Of a stretch of 64,000 nt of DNA, positions 1 to 8,311 are shown one piece after another. The DNA is from Arthrobacter sp. B3I9 (GTDB lineage Bacteria; Actinomycetota; Actinomycetes; Actinomycetales; Micrococcaceae): NCBI RefSeq assembly GCF_030816935.1, contig NZ_JAUSYO010000001.1, positions 744,001 to 808,000 on the forward strand, written 5' to 3'. The notes under the pieces are model-generated. The model was not told the DNA's origin and did not search any database. It saw only the letters and a list, made by a program, of their open reading frames with translations. The position numbers and the translations under genes were made by a program. Each line of letters starts with the position of its first letter. The first letter of the stretch is position 1.

Positions 1-603
1 TCCGAGCTGGGTCCCATGCACTACGTCCGCCAAGGAGAGGCCAAGGGTCTGGGCCACGCGGTGCTCTGCGCAAAGCAGCACGTGGGGGAGGAGCCCTTTG
101 CCGTGCTTTTGGGCGACGATCTGATTGACGAAGCCGAAACCCTGCTGACCACCATGATGGAGGTGCAGCAAAAAACCGGCGGTTCGGTCATCGCCCTGAT
201 CGAGGTTGATCCAGCTCAAATCAGTGCCTACGGCTGCGCAGACATCACTCCCGTAGAGCACGAAGAATACGTCCGCGTCAACAGCCTCGTGGAGAAGCCC
301 GCCGTAAGCGAGGCGCCGTCCAATCTCGCCGTGATCGGCCGATACGTGCTGCACCCGTCCGTATTCGGCGTCCTGGAAAAGACGACGCCGGGCCGTGGGG
401 GCGAGATCCAGTTGACGGATGCGTTGCAGACTCTGGCCACGGGCGAGAGCGAAGGTTCGGGCGTGTACGGGGTGGTCTTCAAGGGCCGCCGCTTCGATAC
501 AGGCGATAAGCTGAGCTACCTCAAAGCGGTCATCACGCTGGCATCTGAGCGCGTGGAGTTCGGCGAGGACCTGAAAACTTGGCTGAAGGGTTTCGTTAAC
601 TAG
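1..603 (+). CDS. galU: UTP-glucose-1-phosphate uridylyltransferase, 3' part
   Basis: This frame is open from the first base, so the gene begins before the window and only about 200 C-terminal residues are present. The enzyme makes UDP-glucose from UTP and glucose-1-phosphate for cell envelope and trehalose precursors. The visible part starts inside the nucleotidyltransferase core with RQGEAKGLGHAVLCAK, followed by the LLGDDLID strand that carries a metal-binding Asp, then the sugar-binding VEKP segment and the GRYVLHP and GGEIQLTDAL motifs. These are typical of bacterial GalU rather than of RmlA or GlmU. The C-terminal end is of normal length. The internal ATG at 16 is not the true start. Confidence 0.93.
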   Translation, partial: SELGPMHYVRQGEAKGLGHAVLCAKQHVGEEPFAVLLGDDLIDEAETLLTTMMEVQQKTGGSVIALIEVDPAQISAYGCADITPVEHEEYVRVNSLVEKPAVSEAPSNLAVIGRYVLHPSVFGVLEKTTPGRGGEIQLTDALQTLATGESEGSGVYGVVFKGRRFDTGDKLSYLKAVITLASERVEFGEDLKTWLKGFVN

Positions 604-803
604 GGGGCTTAGCCGAATTGCATATTCCTTTATCCGAGGAAAAGCGATGCAGGGCTGGTGGGAACATGGCTCAGCCACTGGCTGGCCTCATCCACGGAAG
701 TGACGTGAGCACCGGCTGGAAGCTGGATCCGGTTGCGCCTCTGAACGGCTTAAGTTGATTTAGGATCAGATAGGTCAAGACGCGGCTTAACGATGCAGCT
801 CTT

Positions 804-1547
804 CTACACGAGCGGCCACGGGTAGCGCATGCTGGTGGGGCCGACCGGGAGCACCTGTGCGTGCAGCAGGCGTTGCGCGCGACGCTGCAGGGCGGTGATC
901 TCGTCGTCATCCAGGAGCTCGGCCACCTCGGGAGGGGTGGCCTCGGCGAGCGGAGCGATGTCCTCGAGCAGGGCCTCCGGGACGGGTTCACCCGCAAAGT
1001 CCCAGATCACGGTGCGCAGTTTGAAACTGGCCGAGAAGCACAGCCCGTGGTCGATGCCCCACACCCGGCCGTCGTAGCCGCGCAGCACATGGCCACTCTT
1101 GCGGTCCGTGTTGTTGGTGACGTAATCGAACACGGCGATCCGGGCCAGGTCGCGGTGCGTCTCGGGGGCGTCAGCGAACAGAGTGAAGTAATGCTCACTG
1201 AAGTCGCACTCGATAAACCACTGCAGCGAGCCGACCCCCAGCGGTGCGTCCTCGCGGATCACCGTCAGCGGCACGAGTCCCCAGTCCAGAAACTCGCTGA
1301 GCAGGTAGGCGGCGCGTTCCCGCCGGTAGAGCCCGGGCTCGAAATCCAGCAGGGGTTTCTCCCCGGCCTCCGGCTTGTAAACCGCGTGCGCGGAGTCGTC
1401 CCCGAAGGAAACCTCGACGAGGAACGTCTCGTTGCTGCTGCGGGGGATGCGTCCCAGCAGCTCGACGCCGCCCTTGGTGAGCAGGGTCAGCTCCCGGCCG
1501 GACGCCGGGGGTCCCGTTTCACCGTTTGTCTCACCGTAAGCCGCCAT
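804..1547 (-). CDS. SCO1664-family protein (PI3/4-kinase-like fold)
   Basis: A 247-residue protein of the actinobacterial SCO1664 family, a group of unknown function related to phosphatidylinositol 3-/4-kinase-type folds. Visible motifs are AVYKPEAGEKPLLDFE (a likely nucleotide-binding Lys), DYVTNNTDRKSGHVL (a catalytic-loop-like Asp/Asn cluster) and WGIDHGLCFS (a DHG motif resembling a metal-binding Asp). The ATG at 1547 follows the TGA of the upstream phosphomutase after a single base, so the two are almost certainly co-transcribed and translationally coupled. In other actinobacteria the same pair often travels with a DUF3090 gene; none lies between them here. The substrate is unknown. Confidence 0.85.
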   Translation of the reverse strand: MAAYGETNGETGPPASGRELTLLTKGGVELLGRIPRSSNETFLVEVSFGDDSAHAVYKPEAGEKPLLDFEPGLYRRERAAYLLSEFLDWGLVPLTVIREDAPLGVGSLQWFIECDFSEHYFTLFADAPETHRDLARIAVFDYVTNNTDRKSGHVLRGYDGRVWGIDHGLCFSASFKLRTVIWDFAGEPVPEALLEDIAPLAEATPPEVAELLDDDEITALQRRAQRLLHAQVLPVGPTSMRYPWPLV

Positions 1548-1548
1548 C

Positions 1549-2220
1549 TCACTGCCCCCTCAGCCCGCTGAGCGGCTCCGACGTCGAATTCACCATGAGC
1601 ACCGCCGGATCCTGGCCCTCCACAAACGAGATGGCCGACACCGAACCCGGGCTGATCACAATGCGCTGGAACAGATCCAGCTGCGTGCCCAGGAAGTGGG
1701 CGACGGCGGCCTTGATGGGATCGGCGTGGGAGAAGCAAACCACCACGCCCCCGGCATGGGCTGTGCACAGCACCTCCAGCGCTCCGACGATCCGGGCCTG
1801 CATCTCCGGAAAGCTCTCGCCGTCCGGAAAGCGGAAGGCGGATGGACTGTGCTGGACCGTCTGCCATTCCGGAAGAACAGCTAGGTCGGCAATAGTGCCG
1901 CCGGTCCACTCTCCGAAATCGCACTCAAGCAGGCCGTCGTCGTGGATGACCTCCAGTTCCGTGCGGGCCGCCGTCGGCTCCGCTGTCTCGCAAGCGCGCT
2001 CCAGTGGCGAGGAATAGAGTGCGCTGACCGGGAGGCCGTCGAGCCGTTCCGCGATCCGTTCGGCCTGATCCCGGCCGCGGTCCGAAAGATGGAGCCCCGG
2101 CGCCCGGCCCGGCAGAACCACGCCCGTCGTCGGCGTCTCGCCGTGGCGCACCAGAAGCAGAAGCGTACTGCGGGGCCCCGGTGAAGGCTCCGATGAAGAT
2201 CCAAGCGTTGCTGTGGTCAT
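1549..2220 (-). CDS. Histidine phosphatase, MSMEG_4193-family phosphomutase-like
   Basis: A 223-residue protein of the histidine phosphatase (phosphoglycerate mutase-like) superfamily. The N-terminal LLVRHGETPTTG holds the RHG motif whose His becomes phosphorylated, and VVVCFSHADPIKAAV near residue 160 carries the second catalytic His. The partner gene SCO1664 and the length fit the MSMEG_4193 family of putative phosphomutases, whose substrate is not established. It is the first gene of a two-gene minus-strand operon, with its TGA one base before the ATG of the SCO1664-family gene. The start at 2220 gives the normal N-terminus plus about 17 poorly conserved residues, so a downstream start is possible. 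Confidence 0.85.
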   Translation of the reverse strand: MTTATLGSSSEPSPGPRSTLLLLVRHGETPTTGVVLPGRAPGLHLSDRGRDQAERIAERLDGLPVSALYSSPLERACETAEPTAARTELEVIHDDGLLECDFGEWTGGTIADLAVLPEWQTVQHSPSAFRFPDGESFPEMQARIVGALEVLCTAHAGGVVVCFSHADPIKAAVAHFLGTQLDLFQRIVISPGSVSAISFVEGQDPAVLMVNSTSEPLSGLRGQ

Positions 2221-2234
2221 CAGGATCTAAGCGT

Positions 2235-2396
2235 AGCGGCAGGGGCCACGCCCGAGCTTGCGAGGGATGGGGGAGACCGCGGAGCGGGAGCGGCAGGGGC
2301 CACGCCCGAGCTTGCGAGGGATGGGGGAGACCGCGGAGCGGTAGCGGCAGGGGCCCCGCCCGAGCTTGCGAGGGATGGGGAAACCGGGAGCGGTAG
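2235..2396. repeat. Three tandem copies of a 54-bp repeat
   Basis: Units begin at 2235, 2289 and 2343, each starting AGCGGCAGGGGCC. Units 1 and 2 are almost identical and the third is diverged at its end. Each carries the core GAGCTTGCGAGGGATGGGG followed by a GACCGCGGAGCGG-like tail. The array fills most of the gap between the divergent phosphomutase and MoxR-type genes and abuts the start region of the latter. It is too short, and lacks spacers, to be a CRISPR array. I know of no function for it. Confidence 0.9.
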
Positions 2397-2422
2397 GGGG
2401 TGCCATGGCCGGGTGCGAGGAC

Positions 2423-2437
2423 TACCTTAGAGGAGTG
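2423..2437 (+). promoter_or_regulatory. Leaderless promoter -10 element of the MoxR-type gene
   Basis: TACCTT at 2423-2428 is followed by six bases and then the GTG at 2435, so transcription would start at or next to the start codon. No convincing -35 is visible. This favours the GTG over the in-frame ATG at 2405, which has its own G-rich stretch upstream. Confidence 0.5.
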
Positions 2438-3823
2438 AGTGATCGCCCCGATATCTTCACTGTTGGTGAACTCCGCGCCTCCGGCCACGTTCACAAGGAC
2501 CTGCGCCGCGAAATCCGCGACAACCTGCTCGCCGCGCTCGCCGTGGGCCGTGATCCCTGGCCCGGGATGTTCGGCTTCAGCCGCACCGTCCTGCCCCAGC
2601 TCGAGCGGGCCCTGCTCGCCGGGCACGACGTCGTCCTGCTCGGCGAACGGGGACAGGGCAAGACGCGGCTCCTCCGCACCCTGGCCGGGCTGCTGGACGA
2701 ATGGTCGCCCGTGATCGAGGACTCGGAACTGAACGAACACCCGTACGGACCCATCACGGAGCACTCCCGCGCCCTCGCCCTCACCGAAGGGGACCGGCTG
2801 CGGGTGGCGTGGCGCCACCGCTCGGAACGGTACGTCGAGAAGCTCGCGACGCCGGACACTTCCGTCGCGGACCTGATCGGCGACGTCGACCCGATGCGGG
2901 TGGCGGAGGGCCGCCGCCTGGGCGATCCGGAAACCATCCACTACGGCCTGGTCCCGCGCTCCAACCGCGGCATCATCGCCATCAACGAGCTTCCCGACCT
3001 CGCCGAGCGGATCCAGGTCTCCATGCTCAACGTGATGGAGGAACGCGACATCCAGATCCGCGGCTACGTGCTGCGGCTGCCGCTCGACGTCCTCGTCGTC
3101 GCGTCCGCCAACCCCGAGGACTACACCAACCGCGGCCGGATCATCACACCACTGCGGGACCGCTTCGGTGCCGAGATCCGCACCCACTATCCGATAGAGC
3201 TCGACGACGAGGTGGCCGTCATCCGCCAGGAGGGGCACCTGGTGGCCGGCGTCCCGCCCGTCATCCTCGAGATCCTGGCCCGCTACACCCGGGCGCTGCG
3301 GCAGTCCCCGGCCATCAACCAGACCTCCGGGGTGTCCGCGCGGTTCGCCATCGCGGGTGCCGAAACCGTCGCAGCCGCAGCCCTGCGCCGCGCCAGTGTG
3401 CGCGGCGAGGAAGAGGCCGTTGCCCGGATCATCGACCTGGAGGCAGCCGTCGACGTCCTCGGCGGGAAGATTGAGTTCGAGTCGGGAGAAGAAGGCCGGG
3501 AACAGGACATCCTCGACCACCTCCTGCGCACCGCCACCGCCGAAGCCGTGCGGGCGCACTTCCACGGCATCGATATGGGCGCACTCGTGACCGCTCTCGA
3601 CGGCCGCCATACGGTGACCACCGGGGAACTGGTCACCGCGCGGGAGTTCCTCGAGAACCTCCCGGCCCTCAACGGGTCCCGCCTCTACGACCAGGTCAGC
3701 GAGCGCCTTGGCGCGACAAACGACGGGCAGCGCGCCGCCGCCGTCGAACTTGCGCTGGAAGGCCTCTACCTGGCCCGGCGGATCTCCAAGGAGTCCGACG
3801 ACGAGGCGACCATTTACGGGTAA
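2435..3823 (+). CDS. MoxR-type AAA+ ATPase (magnesium chelatase ChlI-like)
   Basis: A 462-residue AAA+ ATPase. The Walker A motif GERGQGKT lies near residues 69-76, the Walker B-like strand IIAINELPDL near 180, and a sensor segment VVASANPEDYTN near 225 is followed by the lid helices. ATPases of this class remodel protein targets together with a VWA-domain partner, and exactly such a gene follows 15 bp downstream. The Walker B aspartate position reads Asn-Glu (INEL), which is common in this subgroup. The start is placed at GTG 2435, giving MSDRPDIFTVGEL, because a -10 hexamer lies six bases upstream; ATG 2405 would add 10 residues. The target of the pair is unknown. Confidence 0.85.
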   Translation: MSDRPDIFTVGELRASGHVHKDLRREIRDNLLAALAVGRDPWPGMFGFSRTVLPQLERALLAGHDVVLLGERGQGKTRLLRTLAGLLDEWSPVIEDSELNEHPYGPITEHSRALALTEGDRLRVAWRHRSERYVEKLATPDTSVADLIGDVDPMRVAEGRRLGDPETIHYGLVPRSNRGIIAINELPDLAERIQVSMLNVMEERDIQIRGYVLRLPLDVLVVASANPEDYTNRGRIITPLRDRFGAEIRTHYPIELDDEVAVIRQEGHLVAGVPPVILEILARYTRALRQSPAINQTSGVSARFAIAGAETVAAAALRRASVRGEEEAVARIIDLEAAVDVLGGKIEFESGEEGREQDILDHLLRTATAEAVRAHFHGIDMGALVTALDGRHTVTTGELVTAREFLENLPALNGSRLYDQVSERLGATNDGQRAAAVELALEGLYLARRISKESDDEATIYG

Positions 3824-3838
3824 GGACAGGAAGGTGCC

Positions 3839-5842
3839 ATGAGCGTTCACAACCGGTCCCGCTACGGCCGGTACACGGGAGGACCGGATCCGCTCGCCCC
3901 GCCGGTCGACCTGGCGGAGGCGCTGGAAGCTGTCGCTGAGGACGTCATGGCAGGCTACTCGCCCCGGCGCGCCCTGCAGGAGTTCCTGCGGCGCGGCGGC
4001 CGAAACCGGGAAGGGCTGGACGACCTCGCCGGCCGCGTCCAGCAGCGGCGCAATGAACTGCTGGACCGCCACCGGCTGGACGGCACCCTCAACGAAGTCC
4101 AGAAGCTCCTCGAAACCGCGGTGCTGGAGGAGCGCAAGCAGCTCGCCCGCGACGCGATGATGGACAACACCGACCGCGCCCTCCGGGAGATGCAGCTGCA
4201 GAACCTGCCCAAGTCCACGGCAGCAGCGGTCAACGAACTCGCCTCCTATGACTGGCAGTCCAGCACGGCGCGGGAAGCGTACGAGCAGATCAAGGACCTG
4301 CTGGGCCGCGAGATGCTGGACCAGCGGTTCGCCGGCATGAAGCAGGCACTGGAGAACGCCACGGATGAGGACCGTGCGGCCGTGGGCGAGATGCTGCAGG
4401 ACCTCAATGAGCTTCTCGACAAACACCGGCGCGGCGAGGACACCGACGAGGACTTCCATGAGTTCATGGCCAAGCACGGCGACTTCTTTCCGGAAAACCC
4501 CCAATCGGTCGAGGAGCTGGTGGATGCGCTCGCCCAGCGTGCGGCCGCCGCCCAGCGGATGCTCCGGTCCATGTCCGTTGAGCAGCGCGAGGAGCTGATG
4601 CAGCTCTCCGCCCAGGCGTTCGGCTCGCCCGGGCTGATGGCACAGCTGGGCCAACTCGACGCCAACCTGCAGGCCCTGCGCCCGGGGGAGGACTGGAGCG
4701 GCTCCGAACGCTTCGAGGGTGAGGAGGGCCTCGGGCTCGGCGACGGCACCGGCGTGCTTCAGGACATCGGGGAACTGGACGAGCTCGCCGAACAGCTGTC
4801 CCAGGCCTATAACGGCTCACGCCTCGACGATCTGGACCTGGATGCCCTCGCCCGCCAGCTTGGACAGAATGCCGCCGTGACGGCCCGCACCCTCGCGGAG
4901 ATCGAGCGTGCGATGCAGGACGGCGGCTACCTCCGCCGCGGAGCCGACGGCGATCTCCGGCTGTCGCCGCAGGCGATGCGGCGGCTCGGAAGGTCCCTGT
5001 TGCGGGACACCGCCAGGCAGCTCTCCGGCCGGCAGGGGCGCCGGGAGACGCGTGTTGCGGGGGCGGCGGGAGAACAGACCGGGTCCAGCCGGCAGTGGGA
5101 GTTCGGGGACGCCGAACCCTGGGACGTCACGCGGACCATCACCAACGCGATCCGCCGGACCATCGCCGACGGCGGCGATCCGGGCCGCGGCTTGCGTCTC
5201 GCCATGGACGACATCGAGGTGACGGAGACGGAGGCGCGCACGCAGGCCGCCGTCGCCCTTCTCGTCGACGTGTCCTTCTCGATGGCGGCCGAGGGGCGCT
5301 GGGTGCCCATGAAGCGCACCGCGCTGGCCCTGCACCACCTCGTCACCACCCGCTTCCGCGGCGACCGGCTGCAACTGATCACGTTCGGCCGCTACGCCCA
5401 GTCCATGGATATCGGCGAGCTGACGGCCCTGCCGGCGCTGCGGGAGCAGGGAACCAACCTGCACCACGGCCTGCTGCTGGCCAGCCGGTTCTTTCGCCAG
5501 CATCCGTCGATGCAGCCCGTCCTCCTGGTGGTGACTGACGGCGAACCCACCGCGCACCTGCTCGGCGACGGCGAGTCGTGGTTTAACTGGCCGCCGGACC
5601 CGGAGACCATCCGCGTGACGGTGGCCGAGCTGGACCGGCTGGGGCGGGCCGGCACGCAGGCCACGTTCTTCCGGCTGGGTGATGACCCGGGCCTGGAGCG
5701 GTTTGTGCAGCGGATGGTCCGCCGTATCGACGGCCGTGTCGTGGCGCCTGAAGCTGGAGACCTGGGAGCTGCGGTAGTGGGGGAGTACCTCCGCGCCCAC
5801 TTCCGCGGCCGCCCCTTTGAGGACGCCGACTGGGCCGGTTAG
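3839..5842 (+). CDS. VWA-domain protein, partner of the MoxR-type ATPase
   Basis: A 667-residue soluble protein with no signal peptide or membrane segment. The first 440 residues are charged and probably largely helical (many Arg, Glu and Leu heptads), and the C-terminal 200 residues form a von Willebrand A domain. Its MIDAS motif, LLVDVSFSMA, gives DxSxS near residues 476-480, and a later VVTDGEPT provides the usual metal-site Asp. It lies 15 bp after the ATPase, with an AGGAAGG ribosome site five bases before the ATG. By analogy with other MoxR-VWA pairs it should act as adaptor or effector in ATP-driven remodelling or metal insertion. The client is not identifiable from the neighbours. Confidence 0.85.
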   Translation: MSVHNRSRYGRYTGGPDPLAPPVDLAEALEAVAEDVMAGYSPRRALQEFLRRGGRNREGLDDLAGRVQQRRNELLDRHRLDGTLNEVQKLLETAVLEERKQLARDAMMDNTDRALREMQLQNLPKSTAAAVNELASYDWQSSTAREAYEQIKDLLGREMLDQRFAGMKQALENATDEDRAAVGEMLQDLNELLDKHRRGEDTDEDFHEFMAKHGDFFPENPQSVEELVDALAQRAAAAQRMLRSMSVEQREELMQLSAQAFGSPGLMAQLGQLDANLQALRPGEDWSGSERFEGEEGLGLGDGTGVLQDIGELDELAEQLSQAYNGSRLDDLDLDALARQLGQNAAVTARTLAEIERAMQDGGYLRRGADGDLRLSPQAMRRLGRSLLRDTARQLSGRQGRRETRVAGAAGEQTGSSRQWEFGDAEPWDVTRTITNAIRRTIADGGDPGRGLRLAMDDIEVTETEARTQAAVALLVDVSFSMAAEGRWVPMKRTALALHHLVTTRFRGDRLQLITFGRYAQSMDIGELTALPALREQGTNLHHGLLLASRFFRQHPSMQPVLLVVTDGEPTAHLLGDGESWFNWPPDPETIRVTVAELDRLGRAGTQATFFRLGDDPGLERFVQRMVRRIDGRVVAPEAGDLGAAVVGEYLRAHFRGRPFEDADWAG

Positions 5843-5918
5843 GCGGGGCACGCGCCCCTGATAGTCTCGCTGAGCACTTGCAAGCCACGGACAGCGTGGA
5901 CTCGAAAAAGGGGAAACC

Positions 5919-6959
5919 ATGCCTACAACAACCCAAGACGGCGCTGAACTGGTGACAGTCGATGAGCTGCGCCGGACGACAGTCGCCGCGCTGGCCGAGG
6001 CCGGAGCCCACGAAGAGGACGCCCTGATCCAGGCCGACCAGCTCCTCGAAGCCGAACTCCGGGGGCACCCCTCCCACGGGGTCAGGCGCGTCCCGGTGCT
6101 GTGCGGCCGGCTCCGCGCCGGGCTCATCGTTACCGGGACCGCTCCGACCGTTATCTGGGCATCAGAATCAGCGCTGGACGTGGACGGCAACCTCGGCTTC
6201 GGACCGGTGTCCGCGCACGCGGCCCTGGACTCGCTCCTTCCCCGCGCCGCGAGCACGGGGATCGCGGTTGCTGCCATACGGCGCAGCCATCACGTTGGAA
6301 TGTTGGCCCCGTATGTTGAACGGATGGCTGCGGCCGGGTTCGTGGGCCTTGTTCTCACCACCAGCGAAGGCCTCGTCCATCCGTGGGGAGGAGCAGGCGC
6401 GCTGGTGGGTACCAACCCGATCGGCATCGGGGTTCCGTCAGGGGACAAGCCCTTGATTCTGGACATGTCTACCGCCGCGGTCTCGATGGGCAAGATCCTT
6501 GACTACAAAGCCCGTGGACAGGAAATACCGCTCGGCTGGGCCGTGGACCGGGACGGCCATCCCACGACGGACGCTGCCGCAGCAGCGGAAGGAGCCCTTT
6601 CGCCTTTCGGCGGACCCAAGGGCTACGCGCTCGGCGTCGCAGTGGAAGCCGTCGTCGGGCTACTGAGCAGAACCGCCTTCGGAACTGAAGTCACGGGCAC
6701 CCTGGACACCGTGAATCCGACGACGAAGGGGGACCTGTTCATCGCCATCTCAACTGGGGTCTTCGGAGCTGATCGCCATGCCGCGGGGCTCGCACAATAT
6801 TTCGAGCAGATCCGCTCCAGCGGTGTTGATTCAACGAGCGTCGGGATCCCCGGTGACCGTGCCCGCCAAACGCGCTCGGACAGGCTCGAGCACGGTGTCC
6901 CGGTAGACCCCGCGCTTTGGGCATCCCTGCAGGCCCTGTCCACCGGGAGCCAGTCCTGA
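5919..6959 (+). CDS. Ldh-family NAD(P)-dependent 2-oxoacid/2-hydroxyacid oxidoreductase
   Basis: A 346-residue member of the malate/L-lactate dehydrogenase family that includes ureidoglycolate dehydrogenase and delta1-piperideine-2-carboxylate reductase; it is unrelated to classical Rossmann LDHs. Family signatures are the HPSHGVRRVP segment near residue 53, with the catalytic His, IAAIRRSHHVGMLAPYVE, and the nucleotide-binding LVGTNPIGIGVPS and FGGPKGYALGVAVE stretches. A GGGGA ribosome site precedes the ATG. The substrate cannot be told from sequence. The neighbours do not form an evident pathway with it, although several other 2-hydroxyacid enzymes lie further along the window. Confidence 0.85.
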   Translation: MPTTTQDGAELVTVDELRRTTVAALAEAGAHEEDALIQADQLLEAELRGHPSHGVRRVPVLCGRLRAGLIVTGTAPTVIWASESALDVDGNLGFGPVSAHAALDSLLPRAASTGIAVAAIRRSHHVGMLAPYVERMAAAGFVGLVLTTSEGLVHPWGGAGALVGTNPIGIGVPSGDKPLILDMSTAAVSMGKILDYKARGQEIPLGWAVDRDGHPTTDAAAAAEGALSPFGGPKGYALGVAVEAVVGLLSRTAFGTEVTGTLDTVNPTTKGDLFIAISTGVFGADRHAAGLAQYFEQIRSSGVDSTSVGIPGDRARQTRSDRLEHGVPVDPALWASLQALSTGSQS

Positions 6960-7066
6960 CTGACCGGGAATTGGCAGCCGGGAGCTCTCACCCTGCCCCC
7001 GCCAATAATCAGCAGGCTTATGATTGTGAGGTGCCGCATGCCCGATGTGACCAGACAGGATCCCTG

Positions 7067-8203
7067 ATGACAGTACAAGAAGCACCCCCGGCAACCTTGA
7101 CTACGGCTTCCCCCGCACGCAACCTCTGGGCTGACGGCCTGGGGAGGGTCGGCGTCCGGTCCGCGCAAGTACTGCTGGTACTGACACTGGCCGTCGTCGC
7201 CATCTATGGACTGCTGCAGATCCGGCTGCTGGTCATCCCGGTCCTGATCGCACTGATCCTCGCGGCTGCGATAGGCCCGTTTGTGAACATGCTGCGGCGC
7301 CGTGGCTGGAAGGGAGGCCTGGCAACGGCGGCCGCCTTCATGGCCTTGCTGGTGCTGCTTGCCGGGGTCATCAGCGTCATTGTCCTCTCGGTCCGCAACC
7401 AGTGGGAGGACCTTTTCAGCCGGGCAGGGGCAGGTCTGGACCAACTTGAAAACTTCCTCCTGACGGGTCCGGTGCCCCTTGACCGGGAGCAGCTCAACCA
7501 GGCCCGCGCCAGCATCGTGGAATTCGGGCAGAGCAGTCAGGTCCGCTCAGGCGCCGTGTCAGGGCTGTCGCTGGTGACCGAGGTCCTCGCCGGAGCCAGC
7601 CTCGTCGTCGTCATCCTGTTCTTCTTCCTCAAGGACGGAGCGAAGATCTGGGAGTTCTTCCTGCGCCCGTTCAAAGGCCACCGGGAAGCACGGTTCCGCC
7701 GCATCGGCCACCGCACCATGGAGGTGCTGGGCGGTTACGTCCGGGGAACTGCGATTGTGGCTCTCGCAGACACCATCGCCATAGGCGCCGTATTGCTGAT
7801 CCTGCAGGTGCCCCTCGCCATACCCTTGGCCATCATCGTCTTTATCGGCGCATTCATCCCGCTGGTAGGTGCAACGGTGGCAGGAATTCTCGCCGCGCTC
7901 GTGGCACTGGTAGCCAACGGCCCCGTCGTCGCGCTGATCGTCGTGGCGGCGGTTGTGGTGGTGAACCAGCTCGAAGGCGACCTCTTGCAGCCGATCGTCA
8001 TGGGCAAATCGCTGCAGCTTCACGCACTGGTCATCCTGATGGCCCTCACCGCAGGCACGATCCTGGCCGGGATCATCGGTGCCATCCTGTCCGTGCCGAT
8101 CGCCGCAGTCGCGTGGGCAATCATTCAGGTCTGGACAGCAGAAGACCCCGAGCTGGAGCCGATGAATCCGGACCTGGCTCCTGCCAACAGCCAGCCGGTG
8201 TAG
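7067..8203 (+). CDS. AI-2E family (PerM-like) membrane transporter
   Basis: A 378-residue membrane protein of the AI-2E/PerM family. There is a cluster of hydrophobic helices near the N-terminus (VLLVLTLAVVAIYGLL and the next two segments), a soluble middle domain around residues 100-150, and a second set of four or five helices. The conserved GYVRGTAIVALAD and NQLEGDLLQPIVMGKSLQLH motifs are both present. Members have been linked to autoinducer-2 export, Na+/H+ exchange or unknown solutes, so the substrate is open. I chose ATG 7067 because it follows an ACAGGAT ribosome-like site; an upstream in-frame start would overlap the Ldh gene. A TATGAT at 7019-7024 could be the -10. Confidence 0.85.
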   Translation: MTVQEAPPATLTTASPARNLWADGLGRVGVRSAQVLLVLTLAVVAIYGLLQIRLLVIPVLIALILAAAIGPFVNMLRRRGWKGGLATAAAFMALLVLLAGVISVIVLSVRNQWEDLFSRAGAGLDQLENFLLTGPVPLDREQLNQARASIVEFGQSSQVRSGAVSGLSLVTEVLAGASLVVVILFFFLKDGAKIWEFFLRPFKGHREARFRRIGHRTMEVLGGYVRGTAIVALADTIAIGAVLLILQVPLAIPLAIIVFIGAFIPLVGATVAGILAALVALVANGPVVALIVVAAVVVVNQLEGDLLQPIVMGKSLQLHALVILMALTAGTILAGIIGAILSVPIAAVAWAIIQVWTAEDPELEPMNPDLAPANSQPV

Positions 8204-8251
8204 CTTTCGACTGCCGTGAGTAAGGAACAGCCCCTTTCCCTCCGATAAAAG

Positions 8252-8263
8252 ATCCTATAGGAT
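8252..8263. promoter_or_regulatory. Perfect 12-bp palindrome, putative operator
   Basis: ATCCTATAGGAT is a perfect palindrome 49 bp before the ATG of the isomerase-like gene, in an AT-richer patch. Its position in the promoter region suggests a repressor site. The regulator is unknown and no regulator gene is adjacent. Confidence 0.5.
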
Positions 8264-8311
8264 TGCACTATCAGGGTATCAATGGGGTGCCCTCGACTCA
8301 TAGGAGCTCAA

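Noticed and set aside
671..997. A 108-codon minus-strand frame beside the SCO1664-family gene
   Set aside because: It overlaps the real gene in another frame and is Arg/Ser/Pro-rich with no motif. The 200-bp gap 604-803 otherwise shows nothing I can support.
2235..2396. CRISPR-like array
   Set aside because: The repeats are directly adjacent with no unique spacers, only three copies exist, and no cas genes are present.
1925..4654. A 909-codon open frame on the minus strand
   Set aside because: It is antisense to the MoxR-type and VWA genes and to part of the phosphomutase; its protein is low-complexity Gly/Val/Arg/His with no domain. High-GC DNA produces such frames opposite real genes.
6917..7066. 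Upstream start of the AI-2E-type gene
   Set aside because: The frame is open back to 6917, but that would overlap the end of the Ldh-family gene and add 50 unconserved residues; ATG 7067 has a better site.
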